Positions 36,575 through 44,433 of a stretch of 51,002 nt of DNA are shown in pieces; the stretch's first letter is position 1; each line of letters starts with the position of its first letter. The notes beneath the pieces are model-generated. The model was not told the origin of the DNA. It did not search any database and saw only the letters and a program-made list of their open reading frames with translations. Source of the stretch: Candidatus Nanopelagicales bacterium (GTDB lineage Bacteria > Actinomycetota > Actinomycetes > S36-B12 > GCA-2699445); contig JAUYJT010000084.1 of the NCBI GenBank assembly GCA_030700225.1, positions 1 through 51,002 on the forward strand. Reading direction: 5' to 3'. A program made the translations under genes and the position numbers.

Positions 36575-37480
36575 TCAACCCTGCTCGGCGGCCGGGTGCG
36601 GCGATCCGATGAGGTCGCGCCAAGTCCGGGCAACGAGCTCAGGGTGCTCCATCTGTGCCACATGGCCCGCATGGGGAATGACCACTACACGGGCGTCGGG
36701 GAATCTGGCGGCGATCCTATGAGCACTGCCGGGGTCAACCAGACGGTCCCGGCGCCCATACACAAGCAACACCGGGCACTCGATTCGTCCGGCAAGTTCC
36801 AACAGCCTGTCCGGCCCGGTGTCAACCATCGAGCGCATCAGACCGCGAAGGGATCCTAGGAACGCATCCCCGACATACGGCAGACCATCGCGGCGCTCAA
36901 CCTCCGCGACCGCCTCGGCGATCCGCTGAGGGCTGAGCTGATCGGGGTCAGCGAAGCAGGCCTCCATCGTTGTCTTCACGCGGAAGTCCGCGGTTGCGCG
37001 CGCGTATCGCGCCAGCACCCGCTCCCCTACCCCGGACACAGCGATCACGGGAAGGTGAGCGTTCATCCGCGTTGGACGCGAGCCCGGCAGCGCCGGCGAT
37101 ATCAGGGTCAAGCTCCGAACGATCTCCGGGCGCTGCGCCGCGAGCAAGACGCTGACGGCTCCGCCCATCGAGTTGCCGAATAGGTGGACCCTGCGCCCGA
37201 TCTTCTCGTCAATCAAGGCGGCCACCGCGTCGGCATGTCCGGCCAGAGAGTAGTCACCGTCGGCTGGAGGCGGCGAAACACCGAAGCCGGGCAGGTCCAC
37301 TGCCCAGGAGGACAGCCGCCCGGCCATCTCGTACGCCAGGTCAGTCCAGTTCAACGACGAACCGCCCAGCCCGTGGATGAACACCGCAGGAGTGCCGACC
37401 TGATCCACGCGCCGCACACCAAGCAGGCGCCCGGTCAGCACCATCTCCTCGATGTGGGGCGCCGTCCGCTCATCCAACAT
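36575..37480 (-). CDS. Alpha/beta hydrolase
   Basis: A 301-aa serine hydrolase of the alpha/beta fold. The oxyanion segment is HGLGGSSLNW; the nucleophile Ser104 lies in GNSMGGA; the acid is probably Asp in YGRRDRLVD; the base is His in IPHAGHVAQME. The cap region spans roughly residues 130-215. The substrate is unknown. The start is ATG at 37480, seven bases after a TACGTT box; the frame is open twelve codons further but without support. The reading frame continues in a Cys-rich stretch beyond its TGA (see findings). Confidence 0.88.
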   Translation of the reverse strand: MLDERTAPHIEEMVLTGRLLGVRRVDQVGTPAVFIHGLGGSSLNWTDLAYEMAGRLSSWAVDLPGFGVSPPPADGDYSLAGHADAVAALIDEKIGRRVHLFGNSMGGAVSVLLAAQRPEIVRSLTLISPALPGSRPTRMNAHLPVIAVSGVGERVLARYARATADFRVKTTMEACFADPDQLSPQRIAEAVAEVERRDGLPYVGDAFLGSLRGLMRSMVDTGPDRLLELAGRIECPVLLVYGRRDRLVDPGSAHRIAARFPDARVVVIPHAGHVAQMEHPELVARTWRDLIGSPHPAAEQG

Positions 37481-37487
37481 GCCCTCT

Positions 37488-37493
37488 AACGTA
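37488..37493 (-). promoter_or_regulatory. -10 box for leaderless alpha/beta hydrolase gene
   Basis: TACGTT on the minus strand, seven bases before the ATG at 37480. Confidence 0.4.
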
Positions 37494-37601
37494 CCGACCC
37501 GAAGCCCCGCGAGCATCTCCGCGCGATCGGACTCCGCCCCCCAACTGAGTTACCTTGAAATCAGGCCCGCAAACCCAGCGGTCTGGAACCGAGGAGATAC
37601 C

Positions 37602-37781
37602 GTGGCCAGTCAACCGGGCGAGCACGAGGACTTCGAAGCTCCTAGCGCCGACGTCAAGGAGCAGTCCCAGGACGTAGTCGACGAGCACGACGCCGAGGCG
37701 TCGGCGGACTGGGAAGCCAACCCAGCCGACACCAAGGAGCAGTCGCGCGCGGTGCCAATGGCGGACGACGAATACCGCTGA
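37602..37781 (+). CDS. Small acidic protein with duplicated ADxKEQS motif
   Basis: A 59-aa, strongly acidic protein, probably disordered. The motif SADVKEQSQDV recurs about 28 residues later as PADTKEQSRAV. Short acidic proteins with repeated EADxxEQ-like motifs are known in actinobacteria; no function is assigned. The start is GTG at 37602, fixed by GAGGAG five bases upstream; the open frame before it is not coding-like. It lies 47 nt upstream of the TetR gene on the same strand and could share regulation, though TetR has its own -10 box. Confidence 0.7.
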   Translation: MASQPGEHEDFEAPSADVKEQSQDVVDEHDAEASADWEANPADTKEQSRAVPMADDEYR

Positions 37782-37816
37782 ACGCCCACATCGACGCGAC
37801 TCTTGTTACTCGCCGG

Positions 37817-37822
37817 TAAGAT
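37817..37822 (+). promoter_or_regulatory. -10 box for leaderless TetR gene
   Basis: TAAGAT followed by exactly six bases and the GTG at 37829. No Shine-Dalgarno and no good -35 are visible. Confidence 0.5.
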
Positions 37823-37828
37823 GCATGC

Positions 37829-38485
37829 GTGGCTTCGGAACTCACGCGCGCGGTTCGGCTGCCTCGGAAGCAGCGGCGCCTGCAACTGCTTGAGGCCGCC
37901 AGGAGCGTCTTCGTCGCCATGGGCTTCCACTCAGCATCAATGGACGACATCGCGGCTCGCGCCGGAGTAACCAAACCAGTCCTGTACCAGCACTTCGGGT
38001 CCAAGCGGGACCTTTACCTGGCGGTGCTCGACTGCGAAGCGACATCGTTTCTGAAGTTCATGAGTTCTGCGTTGCAGTCCACGAAGGACAACCGCGCGCG
38101 CGTCGCAACAGCGGTGGACTGCTACCTGACCTTCATCAGCCATGACGACGCCGCCTATCGACTGTTCTTCGAGTCTGACTTGGTTGCCGCGCCGGATGTG
38201 CGCGAAAGGGTCGAGAGAGTCGACGACGAATGCGCCGGCATGGTTTCGCAGGTGATCGCACAGGACACTGGCCTGTCGGACGCGGAGGCGACGCTGCTGG
38301 CCAATGGGCTACTCGGCATGGCGCAGTCCGCGGCCCGGCGCTGGCTGCGGGACCGAGAAGGCATAGACAAGCCGACGGCTGTGCATCTGCTGACCGCGCT
38401 GGCCTGGAGGGGGATATCCGGATTCCCCAGGAGTCACCCGCCAACTGGGCCGGGGGGCGAGGACCAACCAGCGCCCCGGCAGTAG
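37829..38485 (+). CDS. TetR/AcrR-family regulator
   Basis: A 218-aa regulator. The N-terminal helix-turn-helix domain (residues about 15-60) reads LLEAARSVFVAMGFHSASMDDIAARAGVTKPVLYQHFGSKRDLYLAV, a near-consensus TetR domain. The ligand domain is all-helical and the last 20 residues are Pro/Gly-rich. In actinobacteria a TetR gene of this type commonly precedes DUF3107, as here, 28 nt apart. Start GTG at 37829, probably leaderless. Confidence 0.92.
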   Translation: MASELTRAVRLPRKQRRLQLLEAARSVFVAMGFHSASMDDIAARAGVTKPVLYQHFGSKRDLYLAVLDCEATSFLKFMSSALQSTKDNRARVATAVDCYLTFISHDDAAYRLFFESDLVAAPDVRERVERVDDECAGMVSQVIAQDTGLSDAEATLLANGLLGMAQSAARRWLRDREGIDKPTAVHLLTALAWRGISGFPRSHPPTGPGGEDQPAPRQ

Positions 38486-38513
38486 GGTGAATCCGCGCAA
38501 CCAGGGAGGCTAC

Positions 38514-38738
38514 ATGGAGGTCAGGATAGGGGTCCAGGACATCTCGCACGACATCGTGTTCGAGAGCGACTCGGAACCACAGGATCTCGCGGAAGTGATA
38601 TCGACCTCCTGGGCCAACGAGGAGATGATCACACTCCACGACTCAAAGGGGCGACGTATTCTCGTGCCCAGCGACAAGATCGGCTTCATTGAGCTTGGAC
38701 CCCCAACCCGCGAGCAAGTCGGATTCGGCGTCGGCTGA
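38514..38738 (+). CDS. DUF3107 protein
   Basis: A 74-aa protein beginning MEVRIGVQDISHDI, with the conserved ATP-synthase-epsilon-like first strand, a central helix and the end DKIGFIELGPP. This is the actinobacterial DUF3107 family (TB9.4-like), function unknown. ATG at 38514 is chosen because AGGGAGG lies four bases upstream; nine earlier codons are open but not family-like. It converges on the ferritin-like gene with a 27-nt gap that holds the 12-bp palindrome TGGGCTAGCCCA (38742-38753). Confidence 0.88.
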   Translation: MEVRIGVQDISHDIVFESDSEPQDLAEVISTSWANEEMITLHDSKGRRILVPSDKIGFIELGPPTREQVGFGVG

Positions 38739-38765
38739 TCCTGGGCTAGCCCAAACCGCCGGGCT

Positions 38766-39452
38766 TCACGAAGCCAGGCCGAGCTTCTTCATTCGCGCAG
38801 TGTGCGCGTCCGTCATCCTGGCTAACATCCGCGCGAACTCGGCCAAGTCTCCACGCCCGGGCTGATCTGGAGTCCCAACGAGCAAGACTGACAGCTCCTC
38901 CCTATCGGCTGTGAGTCGCTGCGTCTGGGCAAGCGCCTCCCCGATCAGCCTGCGCCCCCAAAGCGCCAACCTGCCCTCCAGTCCTGGATTCTTCGACAGC
39001 GCCTTTCTGACGAACGGCACGACGAACTCCGCCTGACCGGTCTCCTCTAGCAGCTCGGCGACGAACTCGCGCGTACCGGGATCCGCGTAGTTGGACAGCT
39101 CCCGACCGAAATCGCTCGTGATGCCATCCCCCACATACGCCTTGACGAGCCCCTCATACAGATCCCGCGGAGCAGTGTGCCGGTGGAATTCAGTCATGGT
39201 AGGGACGTAGGCACCGATGGCCGCGTCTGGATCGGCACCCATCGCTCTCAACCGGTCGGCGACCTTCTCGAAATTGCGGAACTCCCGGCACGCCCGACTA
39301 CCCAGCGCGGCCTTGATCTCCAAGATGCTCGTGCGTGTCGCGTCCGCTGCCAAGGTTTCGAACGCGAACAGCTCTCCGCAGCCCACGAGTCCGAGCAGCT
39401 CGCACGCGATGGGCGAAGCCTCCAGCGGCTCCGCAGCTTCCTCATACGGCAC
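38766..39452 (-). CDS. Ferritin-like (MiaE-like) helical protein
   Basis: A 228-aa all-helical protein. Segments such as ELLGLVGCGELFAFETLA, DLYEGLVKAYVGDGI and LALWGRRLIGEALAQTQR match the actinobacterial ferritin-like fold family related to MiaE-type tRNA hydroxylases, usually next to DUF3107 and a DEAD-box helicase gene, as here. I see no ExxH di-iron motif: the first candidate reads EFRN and the second EETGQAEF, so metal binding may be lost. The start is GTG at 39452, six bases after TACGCT; the longer frame to 39596 has no family-like sequence and would overlap the divergent lipoprotein gene. Confidence 0.8.
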   Translation of the reverse strand: MPYEEAAEPLEASPIACELLGLVGCGELFAFETLAADATRTSILEIKAALGSRACREFRNFEKVADRLRAMGADPDAAIGAYVPTMTEFHRHTAPRDLYEGLVKAYVGDGITSDFGRELSNYADPGTREFVAELLEETGQAEFVVPFVRKALSKNPGLEGRLALWGRRLIGEALAQTQRLTADREELSVLLVGTPDQPGRGDLAEFARMLARMTDAHTARMKKLGLAS

Positions 39453-39458
39453 TAGGGC

Positions 39459-39464
39459 AGCGTA
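39459..39464 (-). promoter_or_regulatory. -10 box for leaderless ferritin-like gene
   Basis: TACGCT on the minus strand, six bases before the GTG at 39452. The divergent lipoprotein gene has the identical hexamer at 39573-39578. Confidence 0.5.
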
Positions 39465-39572
39465 GCGGCGAGCGGCGGGACTGTGGAGTTGGGAGCACAG
39501 CTGTATGAGTCCCAGCGCCCATCTGCGCTCGTGACAATCCGCGAATACACTCAGCGATAGCTGTCCGCGAGA

Positions 39573-39578
39573 TACGCT
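39573..39578 (+). promoter_or_regulatory. -10 box for leaderless HAD lipoprotein gene
   Basis: TACGCT followed by six bases (GCGCGG) and the ATG at 39585. Confidence 0.5.
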
Positions 39579-39584
39579 GCGCGG

Positions 39585-40856
39585 ATGGTGCCGCACACCC
39601 CATCAGTGGGTCTCAGAAGTATCGCGGCTGTAGTCGCGGTCCTCCTGGTCGCGGTCGGTTGTTCCAGCGATCCAGACGGTGCGGGCTCCCCCAGCCCAAG
39701 CGCTCCGTCCAGCGCTCTGCCGACACTGAGCACCGACGGCTGGGCGCCAGAAACATACCAGCGTTTGACAACGCTGATCGAAGCCAATGCGAACCAGAAC
39801 AAGGTGATCACGTTCGACTGGGACAACACCATCCAGGCTCGCGACGTGAGTGAGGCGACACTCGCTCAGTCGGAGGCGAATGGCACGTTGACACCCGGGG
39901 ACGTGCCCAAAGCGCTAGCACCGACGTTTGTCGCGGATGGGAAGACGCACTCGATCAAGAATGGGATCGTCGACTACTACGAAGCGTTGACGAAGGTCAC
40001 GAAAGGCGACCAGGGCGCGTATCCATCCTTGGCTTGGGCGGTGCAAGCATACGCGGGATGGACCATCGAGCAGCTCGTGGACCAGACAGCCAACACGTAT
40101 GCCCGCGGGTCCGGGGCGACGGACCTCGCTACTGGCAAGACGACCTTGATCGGCAAGTCGGATCAGGCGCGCCCCTTCGTGTACCCGCAGATGGCCGATC
40201 TCCTCGGCTACCTGGAATCCCGGGGGTACGACGTGTGGGTCGTTTCGGCCGGAAGCGCCTGGGCGGTCCGCTGGATGGTGATCAACGCGCTCAACCCGGC
40301 CATACGTGAGAAATACGGTGACTCCGCCATCCACGATCCCGAGAAGGTCGTGGGAGTTTCGGACTTGACGCAGGACACACGCACGCTGGAAATGCGTAGC
40401 GATCAATCGATGCGTTTGACGGGGAACGCGCGCTACTTCAACCTCGATCCAGCCATCACTTCCAAGCTGAAGATCACTCAGATCGTGGACAGAACGGTCT
40501 CCTGGTCCGGAGGCAAGGTCAGCGCCATCCTGGAAACCATCGGCAGAAATGACCTGTTCATGGCGGCAGGTGACAGCGACGGGGATCTCTACATGCTGCG
40601 GTTCGCTGACAATCAGCTACTCATCGGCCGCCTCGACAAGCCGGATCTCGAGCAAGTTCTCGCGGAAGGGCTGAGTGGCGGCCAAGACACAGTAATGGTC
40701 CAACCAACCTTCTCTCGCGATCACGTCGGGTTCCTGCCGAACAGCTGCGAAGTGAGGAACCGTACTCAGTCGGATCCGGAATTGGCTACGAAAGCCGAGG
40801 CGTCGATCAACACCCTCAACTCCAAGGGCTGGCTGCCTGGCTTCAGCTCCTGCTAG
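39585..40856 (+). CDS. Secreted lipoprotein, HAD-superfamily phosphatase
   Basis: A 423-aa protein exported as a lipoprotein: a hydrophobic signal at residues 11-24 and a lipobox VAVGC with lipidated Cys26. A Ser/Pro linker follows. The HAD motif I is FDWDNT (nucleophile Asp78, acid Asp80). Motif II is probably VSAGS in YDVWVVSAGSAW. Motif IV is AGDSDGDLYML. The plan recalls secreted phosphoserine/phosphorylcholine phosphatase-like enzymes; the substrate is inferred only. It would act on the outer face of the membrane. Start ATG at 39585. Confidence 0.85.
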   Translation: MVPHTPSVGLRSIAAVVAVLLVAVGCSSDPDGAGSPSPSAPSSALPTLSTDGWAPETYQRLTTLIEANANQNKVITFDWDNTIQARDVSEATLAQSEANGTLTPGDVPKALAPTFVADGKTHSIKNGIVDYYEALTKVTKGDQGAYPSLAWAVQAYAGWTIEQLVDQTANTYARGSGATDLATGKTTLIGKSDQARPFVYPQMADLLGYLESRGYDVWVVSAGSAWAVRWMVINALNPAIREKYGDSAIHDPEKVVGVSDLTQDTRTLEMRSDQSMRLTGNARYFNLDPAITSKLKITQIVDRTVSWSGGKVSAILETIGRNDLFMAAGDSDGDLYMLRFADNQLLIGRLDKPDLEQVLAEGLSGGQDTVMVQPTFSRDHVGFLPNSCEVRNRTQSDPELATKAEASINTLNSKGWLPGFSSC

Positions 40857-40900
40857 CGGGCTGGCTCCGCGGCGTGTGGGCCGATCCGGGCTTGGCAGCG

Positions 40901-40906
40901 TACAAT
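40901..40906 (+). promoter_or_regulatory. -10 box upstream of DEAD-box helicase gene
   Basis: TACAAT lies 28 nt before the ATG, leaving a short leader with CGGAG at 40919-40923 as a distant ribosome site. No clear -35 was found. Confidence 0.4.
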
Positions 40907-40934
40907 CGAATCGAGCATCGGAGCCCAATAGCTT

Positions 40935-42440
40935 ATGACAGAGTCCCCCAGCACAACTTCAGATACGAAGATTCAGCCGACATTTCGTGAGCTGGGAGTT
41001 CTGGAACAGACCGCCCGCGCCCTCGCTGACGATGGCATTGAGCGGACCTTCCCGATCCAATCGATGGCACTGCCGCTGGCCCTAGCTGGCGGCGACATCA
41101 TCGGCCAAGCCAAGACCGGAACCGGTAAAACACTGGGCTTCGGGGTGCCGCTGCTGCAGCGGATCGCGGCGCCCGGCGAGGAGGGATCCACAGGGGTACC
41201 TCAAGCGCTTGTGGTCGTGCCAACGCGCGAGTTGGCGATACAGGTCGGCAAGGACATCGAGCGAGCCGGACGCTACCGCAGGGTTCGCGTCATAACCATC
41301 TACGGCGGCAGAGCCTACGAGCCGCAGATCGAGGCACTGGTCAAGGGGATCGAGGTCGTCGTTGGCACTCCGGGCCGACTGATCGACCTCGTGGGGCAGG
41401 GCCATCTGAACTTGCGAGAGGTTCGGGTACTGGTGCTGGATGAAGCCGACGAGATGCTGGACATGGGCTTCCTGCCCGATGTCGAGAAGATCGTGGCCGA
41501 GATCCCGGAAGCTCGCCAGACGATGCTCTTCTCCGCGACGATGCCTGGGAAGATCGTCGCCCTGGCCAAGAGCTACATGGAGCGGCCCACTCACATGCGC
41601 TCGCACGAAGACGGGGACTCCGCGACCGTCGACGCGACCGAACAGCATGTGTGGCGCGCCCATCCGATGGACAAGATGGAGATCATCGCCCGTGTGCTTC
41701 AGGCCGATGACCGTGGTCTGACCCTGATCTTCAGCCGCACCAAGCGCAGGGTCCAACGCATAGCCGACGATCTTGTGGACCGCGGGTTCGCGGCAGCCGC
41801 GATCCACGGCGACCTCGGCCAGGGCGCACGCGAGCAAGCAATGCGGGCGTTCCGCCATGGCAAGATCGACGTTCTGGCCGCCACGGACGTCGCCGCGCGC
41901 GGCATCGACGTCGAAGGCATCACACACGTCATTAACTACGAGTGCCCCGATGATGAGAAGACGTACATCCACCGCATCGGGCGCACTGGCAGGGCGGGCT
42001 CGTCGGGGGTCGCTGTGACCATGGTCGATTGGGCCGACGTCGCTCGCTGGCAGATGATCGACCGCGCCCTGAAACTGCCATTCGCCGAGCCGCTGGAAAC
42101 CTACTCGAGCTCAGACCACATCTACGCCGGACTGGGCATCCCCCGCAGCGCCGTCGGAACCTTGCCCAGGTCGGCACGTGTCAGGAAGGGTCTGGCAGCC
42201 GAGGAACTTGAGGACATCGGCGAGACCGGAGTCGCGGGCGGCCGAGCCAGGAAGGGCAGCCGCCCCCCACGCGGCCGAAACAACTCACGGCCGCCAGCGA
42301 AGGGTGGTGCGCGGGACGGCGGCGGTGGTTCGCGTGAACCGGCCGCATCCGCCGAAGGGGGTCAAGCAGGGAAGCGCCGTCGGCCTAGGCGCCGACGCCG
42401 CGTCGGCTCAGGCGAGCCGACCCGACAGGTCAACAGCTAA
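40935..42440 (+). CDS. DEAD-box RNA helicase (RhlE-like)
   Basis: A 501-aa ATP-dependent RNA helicase. Q motif around FPIQ (residues 39-42); motif I AKTGTGKT at 59-66; PTRELA (Ia); TPGRL (Ib); LDEADEML (II); SAT (III); then IFSRTKR (IV), DVAARGID (V) and HRIGRTGRAG (VI). The last 80 or so residues are basic, Gly/Arg-rich and probably disordered, as in cold-shock and ribosome-assembly helicases. The 3' end overlaps the convergent zinc-ribbon gene by 11 nt. Confidence 0.95.
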   Translation: MTESPSTTSDTKIQPTFRELGVLEQTARALADDGIERTFPIQSMALPLALAGGDIIGQAKTGTGKTLGFGVPLLQRIAAPGEEGSTGVPQALVVVPTRELAIQVGKDIERAGRYRRVRVITIYGGRAYEPQIEALVKGIEVVVGTPGRLIDLVGQGHLNLREVRVLVLDEADEMLDMGFLPDVEKIVAEIPEARQTMLFSATMPGKIVALAKSYMERPTHMRSHEDGDSATVDATEQHVWRAHPMDKMEIIARVLQADDRGLTLIFSRTKRRVQRIADDLVDRGFAAAAIHGDLGQGAREQAMRAFRHGKIDVLAATDVAARGIDVEGITHVINYECPDDEKTYIHRIGRTGRAGSSGVAVTMVDWADVARWQMIDRALKLPFAEPLETYSSSDHIYAGLGIPRSAVGTLPRSARVRKGLAAEELEDIGETGVAGGRARKGSRPPRGRNNSRPPAKGGARDGGGGSREPAASAEGGQAGKRRRPRRRRRVGSGEPTRQVNS

Positions 42441-42753
42441 CGTCCACCCAAGTCCGGTCGCGGCAGGCCGGGCAGCGCATCCATACCCGAACTCCCGTCC
42501 CAGGGATAAGCGCGGGAATCCCGGGTAAAGCCAAACGGATCGCCTTCGTCCAAGAAACCACGGACCTCGAGTCGCACTTGGTACAGGTGAGCGCGACCGA
42601 GCCGAAGGTCGGAGGGGCTGACGACGAAGAGAACAGCGCGCGCTTGCCCTCGCTGTCCGGAATCCTCAGTTCGCCGTCAACGAATACGATCTGGTCTTCC
42701 TGCTCGGAACTTCGGGGACGAACTCGGTCGAAGGACTGCCTACGAGTCGTCAT
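42430..42753 (-). CDS. Zinc-ribbon-type hypothetical protein coupled to parA
   Basis: A 107-aa protein with an Arg-rich N terminus and two CxxC pairs (CTKC near residues 57-60 and CPAC near 94-97) that would bind zinc. No catalytic motif is visible and I do not recognise a named family, although the position beside a ParA gene and a DEAD-box helicase appears conserved in actinobacteria. The coordinate overlap with parA is 4 nt (ATGA), so it is translated directly after ParA and probably works with it or shares its regulation. Confidence 0.7.
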   Translation of the reverse strand: MTTRRQSFDRVRPRSSEQEDQIVFVDGELRIPDSEGKRALFSSSSAPPTFGSVALTCTKCDSRSVVSWTKAIRLALPGIPALIPGTGVRVWMRCPACRDRTWVDVSC

Positions 42754-43517
42754 GCGACCAGCTCCCCTTCGTGGATGCGGCGGGCCAGATCCCGGTAGCT
42801 GTCGGCCCCGCGAACCTTTCGGGCCGTCGCCAGGATCGACCGTCCAGCGGCCGGAGCCTCAGCGAACCGGATCGACTTCGCGATCGGCGGTTCTAGCACG
42901 GGCAAGGAGTACCGCTTCCCGATGTCAGCGAGGACCGCGCGGGCATGGGTCGTGCGGCCGTCGTACAACGTTGGCAACACACCGAGCACGCGGAGGCGTG
43001 GGTTCGTCAGGCGCTGAACATCCCGCACGGTGTCGAGTAGGTGGCCGACGCCGCGGTGGGACAACGTCTCACACTGCAGCGGGATAAGCACTTCGTCGGC
43101 TGCCGTCAGCGCGTTGATCGTCAGCACCCCAAGAGACGGCGAGCAGTCGAACAGGACGTAGCCATAGTCGGTGGCGACATCCTCTAGAGCCAACCTCAGC
43201 GCGTGCTCGCGACCTGTCTTGGTCAGCAAGTGCGCCTCGGTCCCCGCTAGGTCGATGGTCGCTGGCAACAAGTCCATGCCATCATCGGTCGGCCGGATCA
43301 CCATGCCCGCTGGTACGCGTTCGAGCAGCACGTCATGCAGGCTCATGTCCAGCGTCTCGGGATCGAGTCCGAGCGAGAATGTCAGGCACGCCTGCGGGTC
43401 AAGATCGACCACGAGAACCTTCTGGCCGAGCTCAGCCAGAGCGGCTCCGATGGAAGCCACGGTGGTGGTCTTGGCGACGCCACCCTTCTGGTTGGCAACC
43501 GCAATGATTCGCGCCAC
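42750..43517 (-). CDS. Solitary ParA/Soj-family ATPase
   Basis: A 255-aa ParA-type ATPase. The deviant Walker A KGGVAKTTT sits near residues 11-19, with LVVDLDPQA (A'), FDCSPSLGVLTINAL (B) and a normal C-terminal helix set. No ParB gene is adjacent, so it is an orphan ParA rather than the chromosome partition locus. The start is GTG at 43517, with G-rich GTGGGGG five bases upstream. The frame is open a further 85 codons, but that region is antisense to the next gene and not ParA-like. Confidence 0.9.
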   Translation of the reverse strand: MARIIAVANQKGGVAKTTTVASIGAALAELGQKVLVVDLDPQACLTFSLGLDPETLDMSLHDVLLERVPAGMVIRPTDDGMDLLPATIDLAGTEAHLLTKTGREHALRLALEDVATDYGYVLFDCSPSLGVLTINALTAADEVLIPLQCETLSHRGVGHLLDTVRDVQRLTNPRLRVLGVLPTLYDGRTTHARAVLADIGKRYSLPVLEPPIAKSIRFAEAPAAGRSILATARKVRGADSYRDLARRIHEGELVA

Positions 43518-43560
43518 GTGAACCCCCACTGTCCTTCGTTCGCTGTCTCCACGCACATCA

Positions 43561-43566
43561 TAGAGT
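43561..43566 (+). promoter_or_regulatory. -10 box for leaderless alpha/beta hydrolase gene
   Basis: TAGAGT followed by six bases and the GTG at 43573. It supports GTG 43573 over the in-frame TTG one codon upstream. Confidence 0.45.
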
Positions 43567-43572
43567 GCTTTG

Positions 43573-44433
43573 GTGAGCACGCCTCCATTCGTCCGCCTGC
43601 CTGTCGGCGTCGAACGTGTCGAGATCGCGACCAGACGCGGCAAGCTTGCCGGCTTGCGCGCTGAGACGGACGGCCCGTCAGTCATCCTCGTTCCCGGCTT
43701 CACCGGTAGCAAGGAGGATTTCATCGCCGTGCTGGAGCCGCTGCGGGATCTTGGCTGGTCGGTTCTGGCCATCGATCAACTCGGGCAATTCGAAAGTACC
43801 GGGCCAGATGACGAGAGCGCCTACAGCTTGGACGCCCTGAGCGAGGATCTTGCCGCGGTAGCCGAGCGTCTCGACGGCCCTGTGCACTTGGTCGGCCATT
43901 CGCTTGGAGGCGCTGTGTGCCGACAGGCCACGATCGCCAGGCCGGAGCTGTTCGCGAGCCTGACGTTCCTCGGCACTGGACCCGGACCGCTGCCGACCAG
44001 CAATCACCACATGCTCAATGCTCTGCTCGGCACTATCCCCCGGCTGTCACTGGAGCGGATCTGGCAGATCAAGCTCAAGCAAGACGTGGCAGCGGGCATC
44101 CCCCAGCCACCCCCGGCCATCCTCGACTTCCTCCACGAACGCTGGATCCGAACGAACGGCTGGGCCCTGTCCGCGACGGCACGACTACTGATGGAACTGC
44201 CGGACCGCACCGCCGAGCTGCTGCACGCGGCTCGGACCGCGGATGTGCGCATCATGGTCGCGTTCGGGTCCGGGGATACCGACGCGTGGCCAGTGCACGA
44301 GCAGAGCGAAATGGCCGTGCGGCTGGACGCGACCTGTGTGGAGATCCCGGAAGCCGAGCACAGTCCAGCGGCGGAGAACCCGGCAGATACCGCTGCGGTG
44401 CTGGATAGGTTCTGGCGGAACCACCCCCAGTGA
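43573..44433 (+). CDS. Alpha/beta hydrolase
   Basis: A 286-aa hydrolase of the alpha/beta fold. Oxyanion segment VPGFTGSKEDF; nucleophile Ser in GHSLGGAV; likely acid in the GSGDTDAWP segment; base His in PEAEHSPAAENP. The strand-turn-helix around VLAIDQLGQFESTGP is typical. Substrate unknown; it shares little with the other hydrolase in this window beyond the fold. Divergent from parA across about 55 nt and coupled by a 4-nt overlap (GTGA) to the anti-sigma-type ATPase downstream. Confidence 0.88.
   Translation: MSTPPFVRLPVGVERVEIATRRGKLAGLRAETDGPSVILVPGFTGSKEDFIAVLEPLRDLGWSVLAIDQLGQFESTGPDDESAYSLDALSEDLAAVAERLDGPVHLVGHSLGGAVCRQATIARPELFASLTFLGTGPGPLPTSNHHMLNALLGTIPRLSLERIWQIKLKQDVAAGIPQPPPAILDFLHERWIRTNGWALSATARLLMELPDRTAELLHAARTADVRIMVAFGSGDTDAWPVHEQSEMAVRLDATCVEIPEAEHSPAAENPADTAAVLDRFWRNHPQ

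Noticed and set aside
39453-39596. Longer start for the ferritin-like gene
   Set aside because: The added residues are not family-like, would overlap the divergent lipoprotein gene, and the GTG at 39452 has a well placed -10 hexamer.
43518-43772. N-terminal extension of ParA by 85 codons
   Set aside because: It is antisense to the next hydrolase gene, is basic low-complexity sequence, and the ParA fold begins at the GTG at 43517 with a G-rich ribosome site.
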